A stretch of 64,000 nt of DNA, taken from NCBI GenBank assembly GCA_036245525.1, contig BTPG01000004.1:48452323-48516322 (forward strand), in the 5' to 3' direction. Shown here piece after piece: positions 34,593-44,995 of this stretch (positions within the stretch are counted from its first letter, which is position 1; each line of letters opens with the position of its first letter). The notes below the pieces were generated by a model. It ran no database searches, was not told the origin of the DNA, and saw only the letters and a program-made list of their open reading frames with translations. The position numbers and the translations under genes are program-made. Source of the DNA: Semisulcospira habei. Lineage: Eukaryota > Mollusca > Gastropoda > Semisulcospiridae.

Positions 34593-35540
34593 CGCCGGCG
34601 GAACTGACCCAACAGCCCAGGCGATCTCTTCCGGCCTACGCGGCACCCGGCGGTCCACCTACCAGGACCGCTCCCCTCAGGGAGCTCATTCCTCTCAGAC
34701 CCTGCCTCCCTTACCAAGGACAGGTCTCCTCTGACCGCGCCTCAGGTTTTCACCTTTCGGCTGCTCGGAAACATTGCCTTCCCCAGGAGACCAGGCAACG
34801 AGATCCCGTGCGCGCCCTTTGCGATACCTGCGCCGATACAAGCCATCCGGAGCGGATGCTCACGCCTCTTCCTTCCTGGAGACCCGGCAGACAGGACATT
34901 ACAGCCTGGACTATAATTTTCCTGACTATGCTGGGTCATACCGTCCGCCTAGCAGGACTTCTCCTCATACGGAGCTAAGAGGCTTGGATTCCGCGCACTT
35001 GAGGTACGGGCCTTGGCCACGACCGTCGCGTTCGACCGGAACTGCGCGGTCCAAGACATCGTGGCATCCTTGCGCTCAGGGCAGATTCAACCCTCACCTG
35101 CTTCTACCTCCGGGATCTACCTCTGCTGGTTAGAACGGCTGACCACAGGACGGCGCCCGCTGTCACGCCCGCTGATCCTTCCATAGAGTCTGCTTGCCGG
35201 CAGAGTGCCCGCCTCACTGAGCCCGGCCTACAGCGGCGCGCCTCGAACCGTACCCAAGTGGCTGGTCTTGTTGTTGTGGCAGCCATGGGCTGGAGGACAG
35301 ATTCGACCTTCGCCCGTTCTACCCTCGGGATCTGAAAGGCCAGCAAGACAATCTTGCTTTGATAGGAGTCACCGCCGCTGCGCAACACTCCCTCCCGGCG
35401 CCATGGGCGCCGTACATTCATACTTCGCTAAAATTGTCGGGAGATTGCGACAGGGAGGACGGCGCCAGTTTACCCCTTCGGGGAGGTTTATACGCGGCAC
35501 CCACCTCCTTCTCGCAATTCTTCCATAAAGTCATGTCATC

Positions 35541-35605
35541 GGTAATGTTTTTGAGGAAACAAATTCATTTTTCTCTAAAAGGTACTTTTTCGAAAAATAC
35601 TTACC
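35541..35605. repeat. Internal complementary region of DIRS B
   Basis: Left half GGTAATGTTTTTGAGGAAAC is the complement of the element's left extreme. The right half, TTTTTCTCTAAAAGGTAC onward to TTACC, is the complement of the right extreme. This arrangement is the diagnostic DIRS1-type template used to complete the ends of the circular intermediate. Confidence 0.85.
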
Positions 35606-35840
35606 GATGACATGACTCGGAGGACCCTCCCACCTGCCCTGCTTGCCGCGGGCGAGCGAAGTATCTGACTGGTTGGTCTACTATATGACCGGGAACCGGT
35701 AAGGTAGGAACGGGAGACTACTCTCGGCCCCTCGTGGCACACAACGGATTCAAGGCTAAAATTGAGCAAGTAAGTAGACACTTCCATAAAGTCATGTCAT
35801 CGGTAAGTATTTTTCGAAAAAATACCTTTTAGAGAAAAAT

Positions 35841-36416
35841 GAATTTCTTGGCTCGGGCAGCCGTTCGCCCTCTCCGGTGGATGACCCGGCGTCTCCTGCT
35901 GCCCTGTCCACTCCTCGTGGTGAGACTCTACACGCCTTGGACGACAGGGCTCGTCTCATCGCGGCTTGCCTTCCCGCGGATGCTTGCCCTCCCTCCCCCC
36001 CGCTCAAGAGGAAAGCTGCTGCCTTTGTAGACACTGCTCGTCAAGTCAAGAAGTTCAAGTCTCTTCCCCTGCCTTCCGCAACCTGGCTGACACTCTTTCT
36101 GCTCACCTCCAGCGAGATTCCGCTTCTGACTCGGACTTCTTCTCCGACCGCCGCTGGCCTTCCGGTGTCGACATCGCCTTTCGGCAGTCCTGGTATGCTG
36201 GCCACTCTCAATCCTTTTCGTGCCCTCTGCCTCCGGTGGATCCGCCTGCGCTTGTGCTCGCGGGCGGCTCTTCCCAGCTCAAGCGGATCTTACCTCGCGG
36301 CTTAGAATGCACCGCCTCCCTCATCCGGAACTCCCTCTCCTGTTCGGGGTTTTTAGAGCTCCTCACCCAAGCCTTCATTAACCGTATTGAGGCGGCCTGG
36401 CTCCCTTCCCTTCCCC
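35841..36416 (+). pseudogene. Gag-like protein of DIRS A2, second part
   Basis: Continues the gag frame after DIRS B: GSRSPSPVDDPASPAALSTP, then LHALDDRARLIAACLPAD, and LKRKAAAFVDTARQVKKFKS. The equivalent in DIRS D (61800-62100) reads LRALDETAHLIAGVSP. Ends SCSGFLELLTQAF and EAAWLPSLP at 36416, where a LINE is inserted. A frameshift lies near 36080. Function beyond a structural role is unknown. Confidence 0.75.
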
Positions 36417-36429
36417 TTTAAATGTATAT

Positions 36430-39400
36430 CACCTGGCGAACAAAGTGCCGGACGTTTGCGTTTATGTTAATTCACCTAGTTACTTTCATCTCTTTGGTAT
36501 AACCGAGACACGCCTTGCCTCCAACATCAGTGATGAGGCCATCGCCATTCCAAATTACTCCATTCTTAGGCGAGATCCGTTAGGTATTTTTTAGTTCCCA
36601 GGGTCACCCTGGTCAGCCCCACAGGGTGGGTTTTTCTCTCTATTCTGGGGCATGTGTTTCTGTCTACCCTTTGTCCATTCACCTGTATTTGTCTTTTTAA
36701 AACTCTCCCTACTGTCTGCACTGCCCGTAGCTCTTGATATTGGATGTGTGTTGCTAAATGGTCTTAGCTTTATTTAGGCCCCATGTGTTAGGTTTATTTA
36801 ATGTATTTGACCGGCTGGCGACATACATTCAATGTTCTGTTTAGGTTTTTTTTTTTCACAAGCAGTGCAGGCACGTCTTGAGAAAGCCTTGTTGCTGTCG
36901 GGACGTTAAGCAATGTACAATCAACCGTCAGTCCAGGGTGAGACAGGTGTAGCGGTCTACATCCACAACTCAGTTAAACACATAACCCGCAGGCGCCGAG
37001 ACTTAGAAACTAGCAGTGTGGAATGTATTTGGATAGAGATTAGGCAATCTAAATCCCCTCCTTTACTTGTTGGGTTTCTTTACAGAAATCCTGCGGCCAA
37101 TTTTGAGTGGTATGACAACTTTGTACACTTGATTGATAAAACAGATATTCATAAAAGCGAACTTCTCCTTCTAGGGGATTTTAACATTGACACTCTTAAA
37201 CCTCACCCATCATGGGAGTGTACCACTACCTTAGTCGGCCTTCAACAAATGGTAACATCGCCCACTAGAGTTACGCCATCAGCAGCCACTGTTATAGACC
37301 ATATTTATAATAAACCGCTGGCAATTAGCAACGTTCACGTTGGTAGTCTTAGCGTAAGTGACCACTATCCGGTAAGCTGCACGTGGCTGTCCAAGCTTCC
37401 AAAACTAAAAAAGCAAGGACATACGTGCAGAACATACAGATCATTTAAAAAGTTCAATGAAAATACCTTTCTGTCTGATCTAGCTTCTGCAGAATTTACT
37501 GAAGTGTACAATGAAACCGACCCAAATAAAGCACTAGATACGTGGTATCATGTCTTTCTCAGAGTGCTAGATAAACACGCGCCCTTGAGACAACAAAGAG
37601 TTAAATACGCCACTTTACCACCTTGGCTGACTGCGGATCTTATCGAGGCCATGGAGCACAGGGACGAGCTGAGAAGAGAGAAGCGCTTCACCGATTACAA
37701 GAAAGAACGTAATCGAATAAAATCCATGGTTCTGAAGGCAAAGAAATTACTTTTCGATAAAATTATTCACGAAAGTAAAGACTGTGCCACAATATGGCGT
37801 GTGATAAATTTAGTTACTAGAGGCACGAATAAAAGCACAACTCCTTTACCGCCGCATCTCACAGCAAACAGCTTCAACAGCCACTTCGTCTCCGTAGCAG
37901 AATCATTAATCCCGCCGGGAACTGAGTCGCATGACTATGTATGCCCGGACAACTTAGTCGATTTCTGCAAGCAGAGAACTGCCGGCACAAAACCTTTCAT
38001 CATACCCACTATAGCGGTCCATGAAGTTGGTAAATTAATTACATCCTTGGGAAAATAAAAATCATCAGGACTAGATGAGATTAGTGCGAAAATACTCAAG
38101 ATATCCCTCCCATACATTGTAGAGAGTATCACTTATATCTACAACCTCTGTATTAATTTTAATTGTTTTCCAGACGCATTTAAAGACGTGAAAGTAATAC
38201 CTCTACCTAAATCTAAAGATCTTAGTGAAATTAATAATTTTAGGCCCATATCACTTCTACCTGTTCTGTCCAAGCCCTTAGAACGGCATATTCACAAGCA
38301 TCTATCTATATACCTGGAAAGCCGAAAATTAATCTATTCATTGCAGTCGGGCTTCAGATCAGAACACTCATGTCACACTGCGCTGATACGGATGATAGAC
38401 ACCTGGTTATCTTCCATCAACGACTCAAAACTTACAGGAGTCATGTTTCTAGATTTTCGTAAAGCCTTTGATCTAGTAAACCACAAAATACTGATCAAGA
38501 AAGTATCCATGTACACCAACAACTCGGCGTCGTTTCTCAAATCCTACCTCGAAGGTAGAAAACAAAAGGTATTACTAAATGGCTCATACTCGAATCAAGG
38601 TTTAGTGAAGCATGGTGTACCACAGGGCTCTATTCTTGGTCCCCTTCTATTCTGCTTGTTCATAAATGATCTTCCTCTTTCGATAAAAAATGAAAGCGTT
38701 ACATGTGATATGTTTGCAGATGATGCTGCTGTACACACGCCAGATAAGGATATATCAAACATCAATTCACGACTGCAAACACACTGCAAGATATTAATGA
38801 ATGGTGCAGTCATAATATTATGATTTTAAACCCGGTAAAAACGGAGAGCATGGTAATTAACACCCGCCAAAAACACCAGCTTGGCTCTCTCTCACTCAGT
38901 CTGTCCCTCCAAGGCAAAACCATCAGCCAAGTTACTAACCATCGCCTGCTAGGAGTCACGGTGGACAACCAGCTTAGGTGGCAGCTACACATCAGTAACG
39001 TTTGTAAAATTGTCTCCAGAAATCTGTACATCTTAGCAAAACTTAAACACATTACTGATATGGAGACACGTCAACTGTTCTTCAATGCCCATATTAGATC
39101 GCATATAGACTATGCTTCTACTGTGTGGGATGGTTCGAGAGATGTCAATTTGAAAAGATTGAACTCTCTACATCAGAGAGCTGCCAAACTAATGCTCCCT
39201 GATCCCAGCTTAACTACTGACCAAAAATTGGCAGCCTTAAAAATTCTGCCCCTGAAAGATCATCTAATTTACAATAAGGGAATGGTTATGTTCAAGGCAT
39301 TAAACGATAAGCTACCCCGATATATCACATCGCTATTTACCGTCCAGTCATCAACATACTCCAGATCAAGAAAATCCCTTATTGTGCCGCGACCTAGAAT

Positions 39401-39542
39401 TGATCTCTATAAAACGAGTTTGACGTTCTCTGGCTCTAGTCTTTGGAATGCCTTGCCTAGAAACGTCACAACATCAGCTACTTTCTCCTCGTTTAAAGTC
39501 AGTCTCATCAAGTACTTATTTTTGTCAGCAGCATCCCCGTGA
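36430..39542 (+). pseudogene. Endonuclease-reverse transcriptase of the CR1/Jockey-like LINE
   Basis: Endonuclease motifs: FGITETRL, LLLGDFNIDTL, IDHIYNKPL and SVSDHYPVSCTW (about 37160-37390). Reverse transcriptase motifs: NNFRPISLLPVLSKPLERHI, LQSGFRSEHSCHTALIRM, GVMFLDFRKAFDLVNHKIL, GVPQGSILGPLLFCLFINDL and MFADDAAVHT (catalytic, ~38710), then LGVTVDNQLRWQLHI and the C-terminal SLWNALPRNV before the stop at 39542. Defects: TAA at 38056-38058 (LGK-stop-KSSGLDE), a frameshift near 38795, and the X3 insertion at 36581-36924. Otherwise the protein is close to full, apart from the missing endonuclease start. Confidence 0.9.
36581..36924 (+). mobile_element. SINE-like element X, copy 3
   Basis: A 344-bp copy, 5'-truncated relative to copy 2, flanked by CCGT at 36577-36580 and 36925-36928. 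With one CCGT and the body removed, the LINE frame reads RRDPSVQGETGVAVYIH without a break, which fixes both ends exactly. This is the deepest layer of the insertion stack. Confidence 0.9.
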
Positions 39543-39679
39543 CTGTGCACATATTGAAAAATACTATTTCTCATTAGCTCATTAATTGCGTGTATCACAG
39601 GTTTCGACTGATGACTCATATTTATTCGGTACAGCTTGTATGTAGCCAGCTACTCATATGACTGACTAGCTTAAGCGTG

Positions 39680-40020
39680 TGTGTGCACGTGTGTGCGTTG
39701 TGCGTGTGCGCACGTATATTAGAGATAGAGAGTGGCGTGCTCAAATGTGCATGCATTATGTATGCGTATTAGGTTGTGTGTATTCTTATTATATTATTTT
39801 AATTAAACCTCACATGTCATTATGCCCGACCAGTAAAGTTGGTAATTCCTATGTCACTTCCCCCCAACATTATTATTATTTTTTGTTTCTTTTTTTCATT
39901 CTTGGCTTGTGCTGTGTCATGTAATTTTTTTTTTTTTTTTCCTTCTTAGTAGTAGAAAACAATTAGTACGATAGTAACTCTGTAATCAGTAGATTAGCAA
40001 TGGCAAGTTTGAAAAATGGT
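39680..40020. other. LINE 3' UTR
   Basis: AT- and GT-rich 3' untranslated region of the preceding LINE, with a short GTGTGTGCACGTGTGTGCG-type run at about 39680 and a T tract near 39930. Confidence 0.6.
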
Positions 40021-40576
40021 TGTTACTACCAAAACTTTTACCGTTGTCAAATAAAGGATCATTGTCATTGTCATTGTCCTCCCCTGCTGTCGGATCTCCA
40101 CACCTTGGCCATTGCAACTCCATGGCAACCGCCGCCAACTGTGACCTGATGCAGCGTGATGTGGTTCTCCATGCCTGCCCTGGCCTTCCCCCCGATGTGA
40201 AGTCGCAGGTCCGCCGTGCTCCGGTTGGCGCCCCGCTCCTGTTCGGCCCTACCTGGCAGTCCCTGAAGGAAGCTAACAAGGACCGTTGGCCCAGTGCTCC
40301 CCCTCCTCGCTTTCTGCCAGCCCGCAAGGCCGTGGGTCGCGCCCTGCGGTTCGTCAGACCCTCCGCGGCAGTCCCCCCTCTGCCGCCCCGCTCTGCACCT
40401 CTACTCGTGCGCCCGCCCTTGGCCGCGCCCGCCCTGTCCGTCCTGCCGCCCCGTCCTGGCCCAAGCCCGCCCGCCGCCCTGGGCGTGGGAGGGCCCCCTG
40501 ACTCCTGCCCGCCTCCGCCCCTGCCGACCGTTTCGGGGTCTCCTGTCGGCGGGAGGCTCGCTCTGCTCGGCAACGC

Positions 40577-41119
40577 TTGGCGTTCCCTGCTTCCGGACGA
40601 TCCATGGATCCTCTCCACTGTCTCGGACGGTCTCCTTGTCTCCTTTCGGTCCCCGCCTCCGCTCCATCGCTCCCCCCTGTGTCGAGATCCCGTCCGATCA
40701 GACCAAGGCCGATGCCCTTCGCGGAGAGGTCTCCGCTCTCTTACGGAAAGCTGCTACGGAGGTCGTCGCTCGGCACAACTCCCCCCGCCTTCTACAGCCG
40801 TCTCTTCGTAGTCCCCAAGCCTGGAGGCAAGTGGAGGCCGATCATCGATTTCTCCGCCTTGAACCGGTTCATTGCCGCCCCGTCCTTCCGCATGGAGACA
40901 GCCAGGGCCCTTTGTGCCGCCGTTCAGCCCATGGACTTTGCCGTCAGTCTGGATCTGGCCGATGCTTATCTGCACGTCCCCATGCATCCCGCCTCCCGCC
41001 GATACCTACGCTTTGCCATCGACGGGACCGTTTACCAGTTTCGGGCCCTCCCGTTTGGTCTCAACCTCAGCCCATGGGTCTTTACGCGGATCATGGACGC
41101 CGTGGTTGCCAGAGCCTGA
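40577..41119 (+). pseudogene. Reverse transcriptase of DIRS A2, YxDD box deleted
   Basis: DIRS reverse transcriptase palm: AFYSRLFVVPKPGGKWRPII, DFSALNRFIAAPSFRMETAR, FAVSLDLADAYLHVPMHP (motif A aspartate), FRALPFGLNLSPWVFTRI. The upstream half is in a different frame (ALRGEVSALLRKAATEVVAR) because of a slip in a C run near 40785. Next to SPISNY, where intact copies encode YLDD or YLDN, about 10 bases are missing relative to DIRS D (63418-63428). The catalytic aspartate pair is therefore deleted and the frame shifts. Confidence 0.88.
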
Positions 41120-41139
41120 CGGTCATCCTCCAGCCCGAT

Positions 41140-42410
41140 CTCCAACTATTGCTTCTGCGGAATCAGTCGGTGGTCTCTCTTCTCAAGGACAGGGATGCTC
41201 TTCTCCTCCTGTTATCTCGCCTGGGCTTCCTGGTCAACACAGACAAGTCGGACCTCTCGCCCTCACGCCACTTTGTTCACCTGGGGATGGAGTTTGTGAC
41301 CGACCTCAACCTGGTGCGTCTTCCCGAGCCTCGGATCCGGAAACTGGCCGATCTAGCCCGTTTGGTAGCTCAGGAAGTGGCTGTCCCCGCCAGAGTGTGG
41401 CTCCAGCTCCTTGGCCTGATGAGTGCGGCCGCAGATCTCCTTCCCCTCGGTCGTCTGTACTCCCGTCCTCTCCAGCTGCATCTTCTCCTCCACTGGAGGC
41501 CATCCTCCGGCGATCTCTCTACCCTGGTGCCGGTCTCTCCTATGCTGCGGCCCCATCTGCTTCGCTGGACGGACATTTCTTGGCTCGGCTCCGGGATCCC
41601 CTTGTCCTCGCCACTGCTCCGTCTCTCTCTCTGCGTCGATGTCAGTCTCGCCGGGTGGGGCGCTCACCTTCTTCCGAGTTTTTGCTCAATGGCCGGCTGG
41701 CTTCCCGGCACATCAGCTGGCTGGAACTGAATGCAGTTTGGCAGGCCCTCCGCGCTTGGGAATCCGATCTTCGGGCACAGGACCTCCTCGTCCTCTCTGA
41801 CAACTCCACAGTCGTTGCATACATACAGAAGCAGGGAGGGACCTGCTCCCCCGACCTCTGCATCCTCCTCTACCGACTCCTTCGCTGGTGCGAGGACCGC
41901 GGCATTTCCCTCCGAGCGCGTCACATTCCAGGTCACCTGAACGTCCTGGCCGACTCCCTGTCGCGGCAGGGTCAGCTTCTTCACACGGAATGGACCCTGC
42001 GCCAGGACATCTTTCGCCTGATCTGCGACCGTTGGGAGACTCCCCTCATCGACCTCTTTGCCATGAGGTGGAACCACCAGCTTCCCCTCTTCGTCTCCCT
42101 GATTCCAGACCCTCTGGCTTGGGCAGTCGATGCGCTTTCTATCCCTTGGGACGGGCTTGTCGCTTACGCCTACCCGCCGACGGTCCTGGTCCCCAAAATC
42201 CTGCTCAAGCTCTGGGAATGCAACGCAGTCCTTTTCCTGGTGGCCCCGTTCTCCTGGACCAGGTCGTGGACTACCAACCTGCTCAGTCTTGCCATGGACC
42301 CTCCCCTCCCGCTTCCCACCCTGCGCACGATGCTCACGCAGCCCTGCCAGCCGCTCTTCCACCCCTGCCCCGAGCGTCTTCTCCTACACGCCTGGCGATT
42401 GTGCGGCAAG
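41140..42410 (+). pseudogene. RNase H and downstream domain of DIRS A2
   Basis: After the deleted active site, one frame (41140-41612) reads SDLSPSRHFVHLGMEF and the connection VWLQLLGLMSAAADLLPLGR. Another frame (41612-42410) carries RNase H: CVDVSLAGWGAHLLPSF-type start, LELNAVWQALRAWE, VLSDNSTVVAYIQKQGG and RHIPGHLNVLADSLSRQG. A conserved DIRS segment follows: PLIDLFAMRWNHQLPLFVS, PDPLAWAVDALSIPWDGL, AYPPTVLVPKILLKL. In DIRS literature this part is often described as methyltransferase-like, which I cannot verify here. Confidence 0.8.
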
Positions 42411-42735
42411 CCCTCTCCGCTAGAGGCTTCTCGAGTGCAGCAGTGGACGCTATCGCTTCAGCCCGCAGGCCTTCCACCAGACGTGTCTACGAGGGAAAGT
42501 GGCGGGTGCTACGTACCTGGTGCTCTGACCGTCGCCTCTCCCCCGTTGACCTGACGACTCCTCAGCTCGCGGACTTCTTTCTCTGGCTCTTCCAGGACCA
42601 AGGTTTGGCTCCCATCACGATCCGCGGCTACCTTTCTATGATTGCCGACACCTACCGTCACCTCGGCCGTCCCGACCCCGGTGCCTGCAAGGACCTGGCC
42701 GACCTTATGGCGCATTTAGTCTCTACTGCCCCCCG
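42312..42735 (+). pseudogene. Tyrosine recombinase of DIRS A2, N-terminal part only
   Basis: The frame reads SPTRLAIVRQALSARGFSSA, AVDAIASARRPSTRRVYEGK, WRVLRTWCSDRRLSPVDLTT, PQLADFFLWLFQDQGLAPIT and IRGYLSMIADTYRHLGR. This is the core-binding (SAM-like) domain that precedes the catalytic domain. It stops at VSTAP (42735), where A1 RNase H sequence begins, so the catalytic R-H-R-Y part is gone. Confidence 0.85.
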
Positions 42736-44480
42736 CTTTAGCTGCTCCTGCTTCTCCCCGGACGACCCTCGACAGGCGTCCTCTTCTTCTTCGCGGGGCA
42801 AATCCCGAATGGCTCGCTACGGGAGTTCCTCTCTTCTCGCCACCTCCCTACATGTCCCTTGCGTCGGCGCAAGTCTCGCCACCGGGGGCGCTCTCCTGTT
42901 ACTGAGATCCTACTCTGCCTCAGGACCTCGTGGCTCAGCTTCGGGTGTCACGTCTGCGACGTCAGGAGCCTCTCATCCTCTCTGACAGTGCCACGCCACA
43001 GTAGTCAACTTCTTTCAGAAGCAGGACGATATGCTGTTACTCTCCCTGTACTTCCTCCTCTGCCAGGGGCTCGGTTGGTGTGAAGATCGGGACATCGCTT
43101 CTGAGCTAGAGACTTCCCGGGACTTCCGCATGACCTGCCGACTCCATCGTGTGTCGCAGCCAGCTTCTCCGCACAGAGTGGACGTTCCATCTGGACATCG
43201 TTCAGGTGATCTGCACAGCGGAGAGTCCGCCATGATCGCGCCGAGGTGGAATCGCCAGCTTCCCCGCTTCGTCTCCTCTGTTCCAGTTCCGCTAACCTGA
43301 GCGGTCGGCGCTCTCTACCTCTCTGGCGATGGCCTCGACGCCTTGCCAACCCACTTACGGTGCTAGTGCCAAGCGCCTGCCCATGCTCAAGGTTGCAACG
43401 CGCTCCGGGTCCTGGTGGATAATTGCTGCGGGACAGGCTCGTGGACCTCCAGCCTCCTGAACCTCGCCATGAGCCCCCCTCTGCGGATCACCACCCCACG
43501 CACGATGCTTTGCAGCCCCGAGAACTCTTCCTCCAAACTTCGACGTTGTGCGGCAAGCCCTCGCCGCTGGAGGCTTCTTAAGTGCAACTGTGAGAGCTAT
43601 CGCTACAGTCCATAGACACTCGACCAGACGAGTTTATGAGGGAAGGAGCGAGTCCAGGGCAACGCAGGTGACAAGAGCCTCTTCCCCATGTGCTGGACGG
43701 TTCCTCGGCGGGCGGAGTGCTTCTTCTGGCTCTTCACCGACCAACTTGGCGCTCTCAACTTTAGGGGCTACCTGACCATGATCGCTGACACAGACCGACT
43801 TAGACCGGCCGACCCTGGTGCCTGTACAGACCTCGCCGGCATTCTGATGCTCTTCGGTCTACACGTCTTGCCTTCGCTTGCAGTTGCCACGATGGGACCT
43901 TGCCTAGGGGCTACGGGGGCTCGTCTTGGACCATTATGACCCGCTCCAGTTGGGGCGGACGGCCGACGTGCCACGGAAGACCTACTCCCAAATGACCTTC
44001 GCCATGGCTGCCAGGTCAGCGAACTGCACGCTCTTCAGCGCGCCCTCAGACTTGCAGTTTGGATGATTGGCGGGACTGCAGCTGCCCGACCCAGATTCCT
44101 AGCCCCAGATGGTATACATCCTGGCTCCATTGCGTACTTTGCGCCGCCTGTCAGGACCTCTACCCTGATGCAGCCCAAGAGATGAACATCAGGGCGCTCG
44201 AGGTCAAAGCCACGGCCACATCCTCGCATTCGACCGCTACTGAGCCGTCAAAGACTCTGCGGCGGCCGTGCGCTGGTGAGCGGAGTCAACTTCGCCCGAT
44301 TCTACCTGAGGGACCTCTCCAGACAGCGCGAGATCCTCTTGGGTCCTCCCAGGCCAGCGGGAAACATGGCGCTGGTGGGAAACATCACCCGGAGCGCAAC
44401 ACTCCCTCCCCGCACCCTCGGTGCCGTCAGCTATTCTTAGCTAAAATTATCAGGAGGTTGCTCCTGGGAGGGCGGGCCTA
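42736..44480 (+). pseudogene. RNase H and recombinase remnants of DIRS A1
   Basis: The junction near 42736 matches DIRS D DNA at about 63750 (CTGCTCCTGCTTCTCC against CTGCACCTGCTTCTCC). RNase H fragments follow in mixed frames to about 43300. A second core-binding domain begins near 43540 (VRQALAAGGFLSATVRAIAT, STRRVYEGR), then a shortened catalytic region with AAQEMNIRALEVKATATS at about 44180. The usual IRAHEVKA of other copies has lost its His here. No intact frame. Confidence 0.75.
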
Positions 44481-44539
44481 GTTGGGGGTTAGGGGCGTTA
44501 AAGTGGCACCCACCTCCTCTTCGTAATTCTTCCTTACAG

Positions 44540-44888
44540 TAATGTCATCGGTAATGTGTTTTGAGGAAAGAAATGAATTTTTCTCTGAAATGTATTTTTT
44601 CAAAAAATACTTACCGATGACATTACTCGAATGACCCTCCCACCTGCCCTGCTTGCCGCTCGTCAGCTAAGTAAACAGACTGGCGGGATTCCGGTGAGAG
44701 GTTGCCCGGATGGGGATGGAAGGGAGGCTACTCAGGATACTGGCTAGGCTTATGTCGCCCCTTGTTGCCTCCCCTGCCATATAGGTACACAACCAATTTT
44801 CGCTAAAATTAGGCTAGCTAAGACACTATTCCTTACAGTAATGTCATTGGTAAGTATTTTTCGAAAAAAATACATTTGAGAGAAAAAT
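44540..44888. repeat. DIRS A1 internal complementary region and right terminus
   Basis: 44550-44614 holds complements of both extremes (GGTAATGTGTTTTGAGGAAA, then TTTTTCTCTGAAATGTATTT). From about 44640 to 44860 the sequence is the inverted match of the left terminus at 24400-24600, including CAACCAATTTTCGCTAAAAT and CCCCTTGTTGCCTCCCCTGC. Ends at AGAGAAAAAT, 44888. Confidence 0.85.
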
Positions 44889-44995
44889 GAATTTTTCTTT
44901 GTTACTAGAATCCCACCCCTGATTTTATTAGCGTACTTGCGACGATAAACAATGACACATAAAGTGGGGTGGGCCTTAAGTTTTGACCATTAGTA

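Larger units (their letters stand above)
30081..35840 (+). mobile_element. DIRS retrotransposon B, both termini present
   Basis: A DIRS element of 5.76 kb inserted in the A2 gag. The left terminus GTTTCCTCAAACATTACCG starts at 30081, and its first ~190 bp recur inverted at about 35630-35810 (ACTTTATGGAAGTGTCTACT and so on). The right end is ...TTTTAGAGAAAAAT at 35840. The internal complementary region at 35541-35605 joins complements of both extremes. The interior is highly degraded: gag-like region, a shortened reverse transcriptase (32720-33150), RNase H (VDTSLADWVSHLLPRF, LLVFSDNATLVGY) and recombinase (34270-34590). Every frame is broken. Confidence 0.88.
36417..40078 (+). mobile_element. 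CR1/Jockey-like LINE inserted in DIRS A2 gag
   Basis: Starts mid-endonuclease (YVNSPSYFHLFGITETRLAS) and ends with a (CATTGT)n tail at 40055-40078. Before it A2 gag reads EAAWLPSLP. After it, LLSDLHTLA follows, corresponding to uninterrupted SPLLGDILALA in DIRS D. A short C-rich duplication (TCCCC) may be the target site. Compared with other LINEs here it is well preserved, with one stop and one frameshift in the coding part. It is interrupted by SINE-like copy X3. Confidence 0.88.
28198..42735 (+). mobile_element. DIRS retrotransposon A2, right end missing
   Basis: The left terminus (GTTTCCTCTAAAACATTACC) is at 28198, inside the A1 reverse transcriptase. Gag-like coding runs 28834-30080 and continues at 35841-36416 and 40079-40158. 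Reverse transcriptase, RNase H and a partial tyrosine recombinase follow to about 42735. No internal complementary region or right terminus is present: the sequence passes straight into A1 RNase H. A2 was therefore truncated by deletion or recombination with A1. It is itself interrupted by DIRS B and by the LINE at 36417-40078. Confidence 0.8.
24388..44888 (+). mobile_element. DIRS retrotransposon A1, split by DIRS A2
   Basis: A DIRS-type (tyrosine recombinase) retrotransposon. The left terminus TTTCCTCAAAACACATTACC begins at 24388 and is followed by about 200 bp that recur inverted at 44620-44860. The right part has an internal complementary region (44550-44614) matching both outermost ends. 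Order: left inverted terminus, leader, gag-like region with 64-bp repeats, degraded reverse transcriptase to 28197, then after A2 the RNase H and recombinase remnants (42736-44350) and right terminus ending ...AGAGAAAAAT at 44888. All frames are broken. No target duplication is expected. Confidence 0.88.
24067..44921. mobile_element. CAGGGG-ended DNA element, split by DIRS A1
   Basis: Terminal inverted repeat CAGGGGTGGGATT at 24067 with its complement ending at 44921, flanked by ATTTT at 24062-24066 and 44922-44926. Without DIRS A1 only about 350 bp remain (24067-24387 and 44889-44921), so this is a small non-autonomous element. CAGGGG ends recall hAT elements, but hAT normally makes 8-bp duplications and only 5 bp match here, so the superfamily is open. 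Confidence 0.7.
22536..44995 (-). mobile_element. Tc1/mariner element, split by a 20.9-kb insertion
   Basis: The terminal inverted repeat TACTAATGGTCAAAACTTAA opens at 22536 and is mirrored at the right end near 44976-44995. The host TA is duplicated at 22534-22535 and 44996-44997, as expected for Tc1/mariner. Removing the element restores repeat S. The transposase (22750-23772) is near the left end on the minus strand. The original element would be about 1.6 kb (22536-24066 plus 44927-44995). Confidence 0.93.

Noticed and set aside
40020..42985. Two long plus-strand frames of 478 and 560 codons as separate genes
   Set aside because: Both are frame-shifted parts of DIRS A2; only the segments carrying DIRS motifs were annotated.
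24067..44921. A single 20.9-kb giant transposon carrying recombinase and reverse transcriptase as cargo
   Set aside because: The interior is accounted for by DIRS A1 with its own termini and internal complementary region, leaving only about 350 bp for the outer element.
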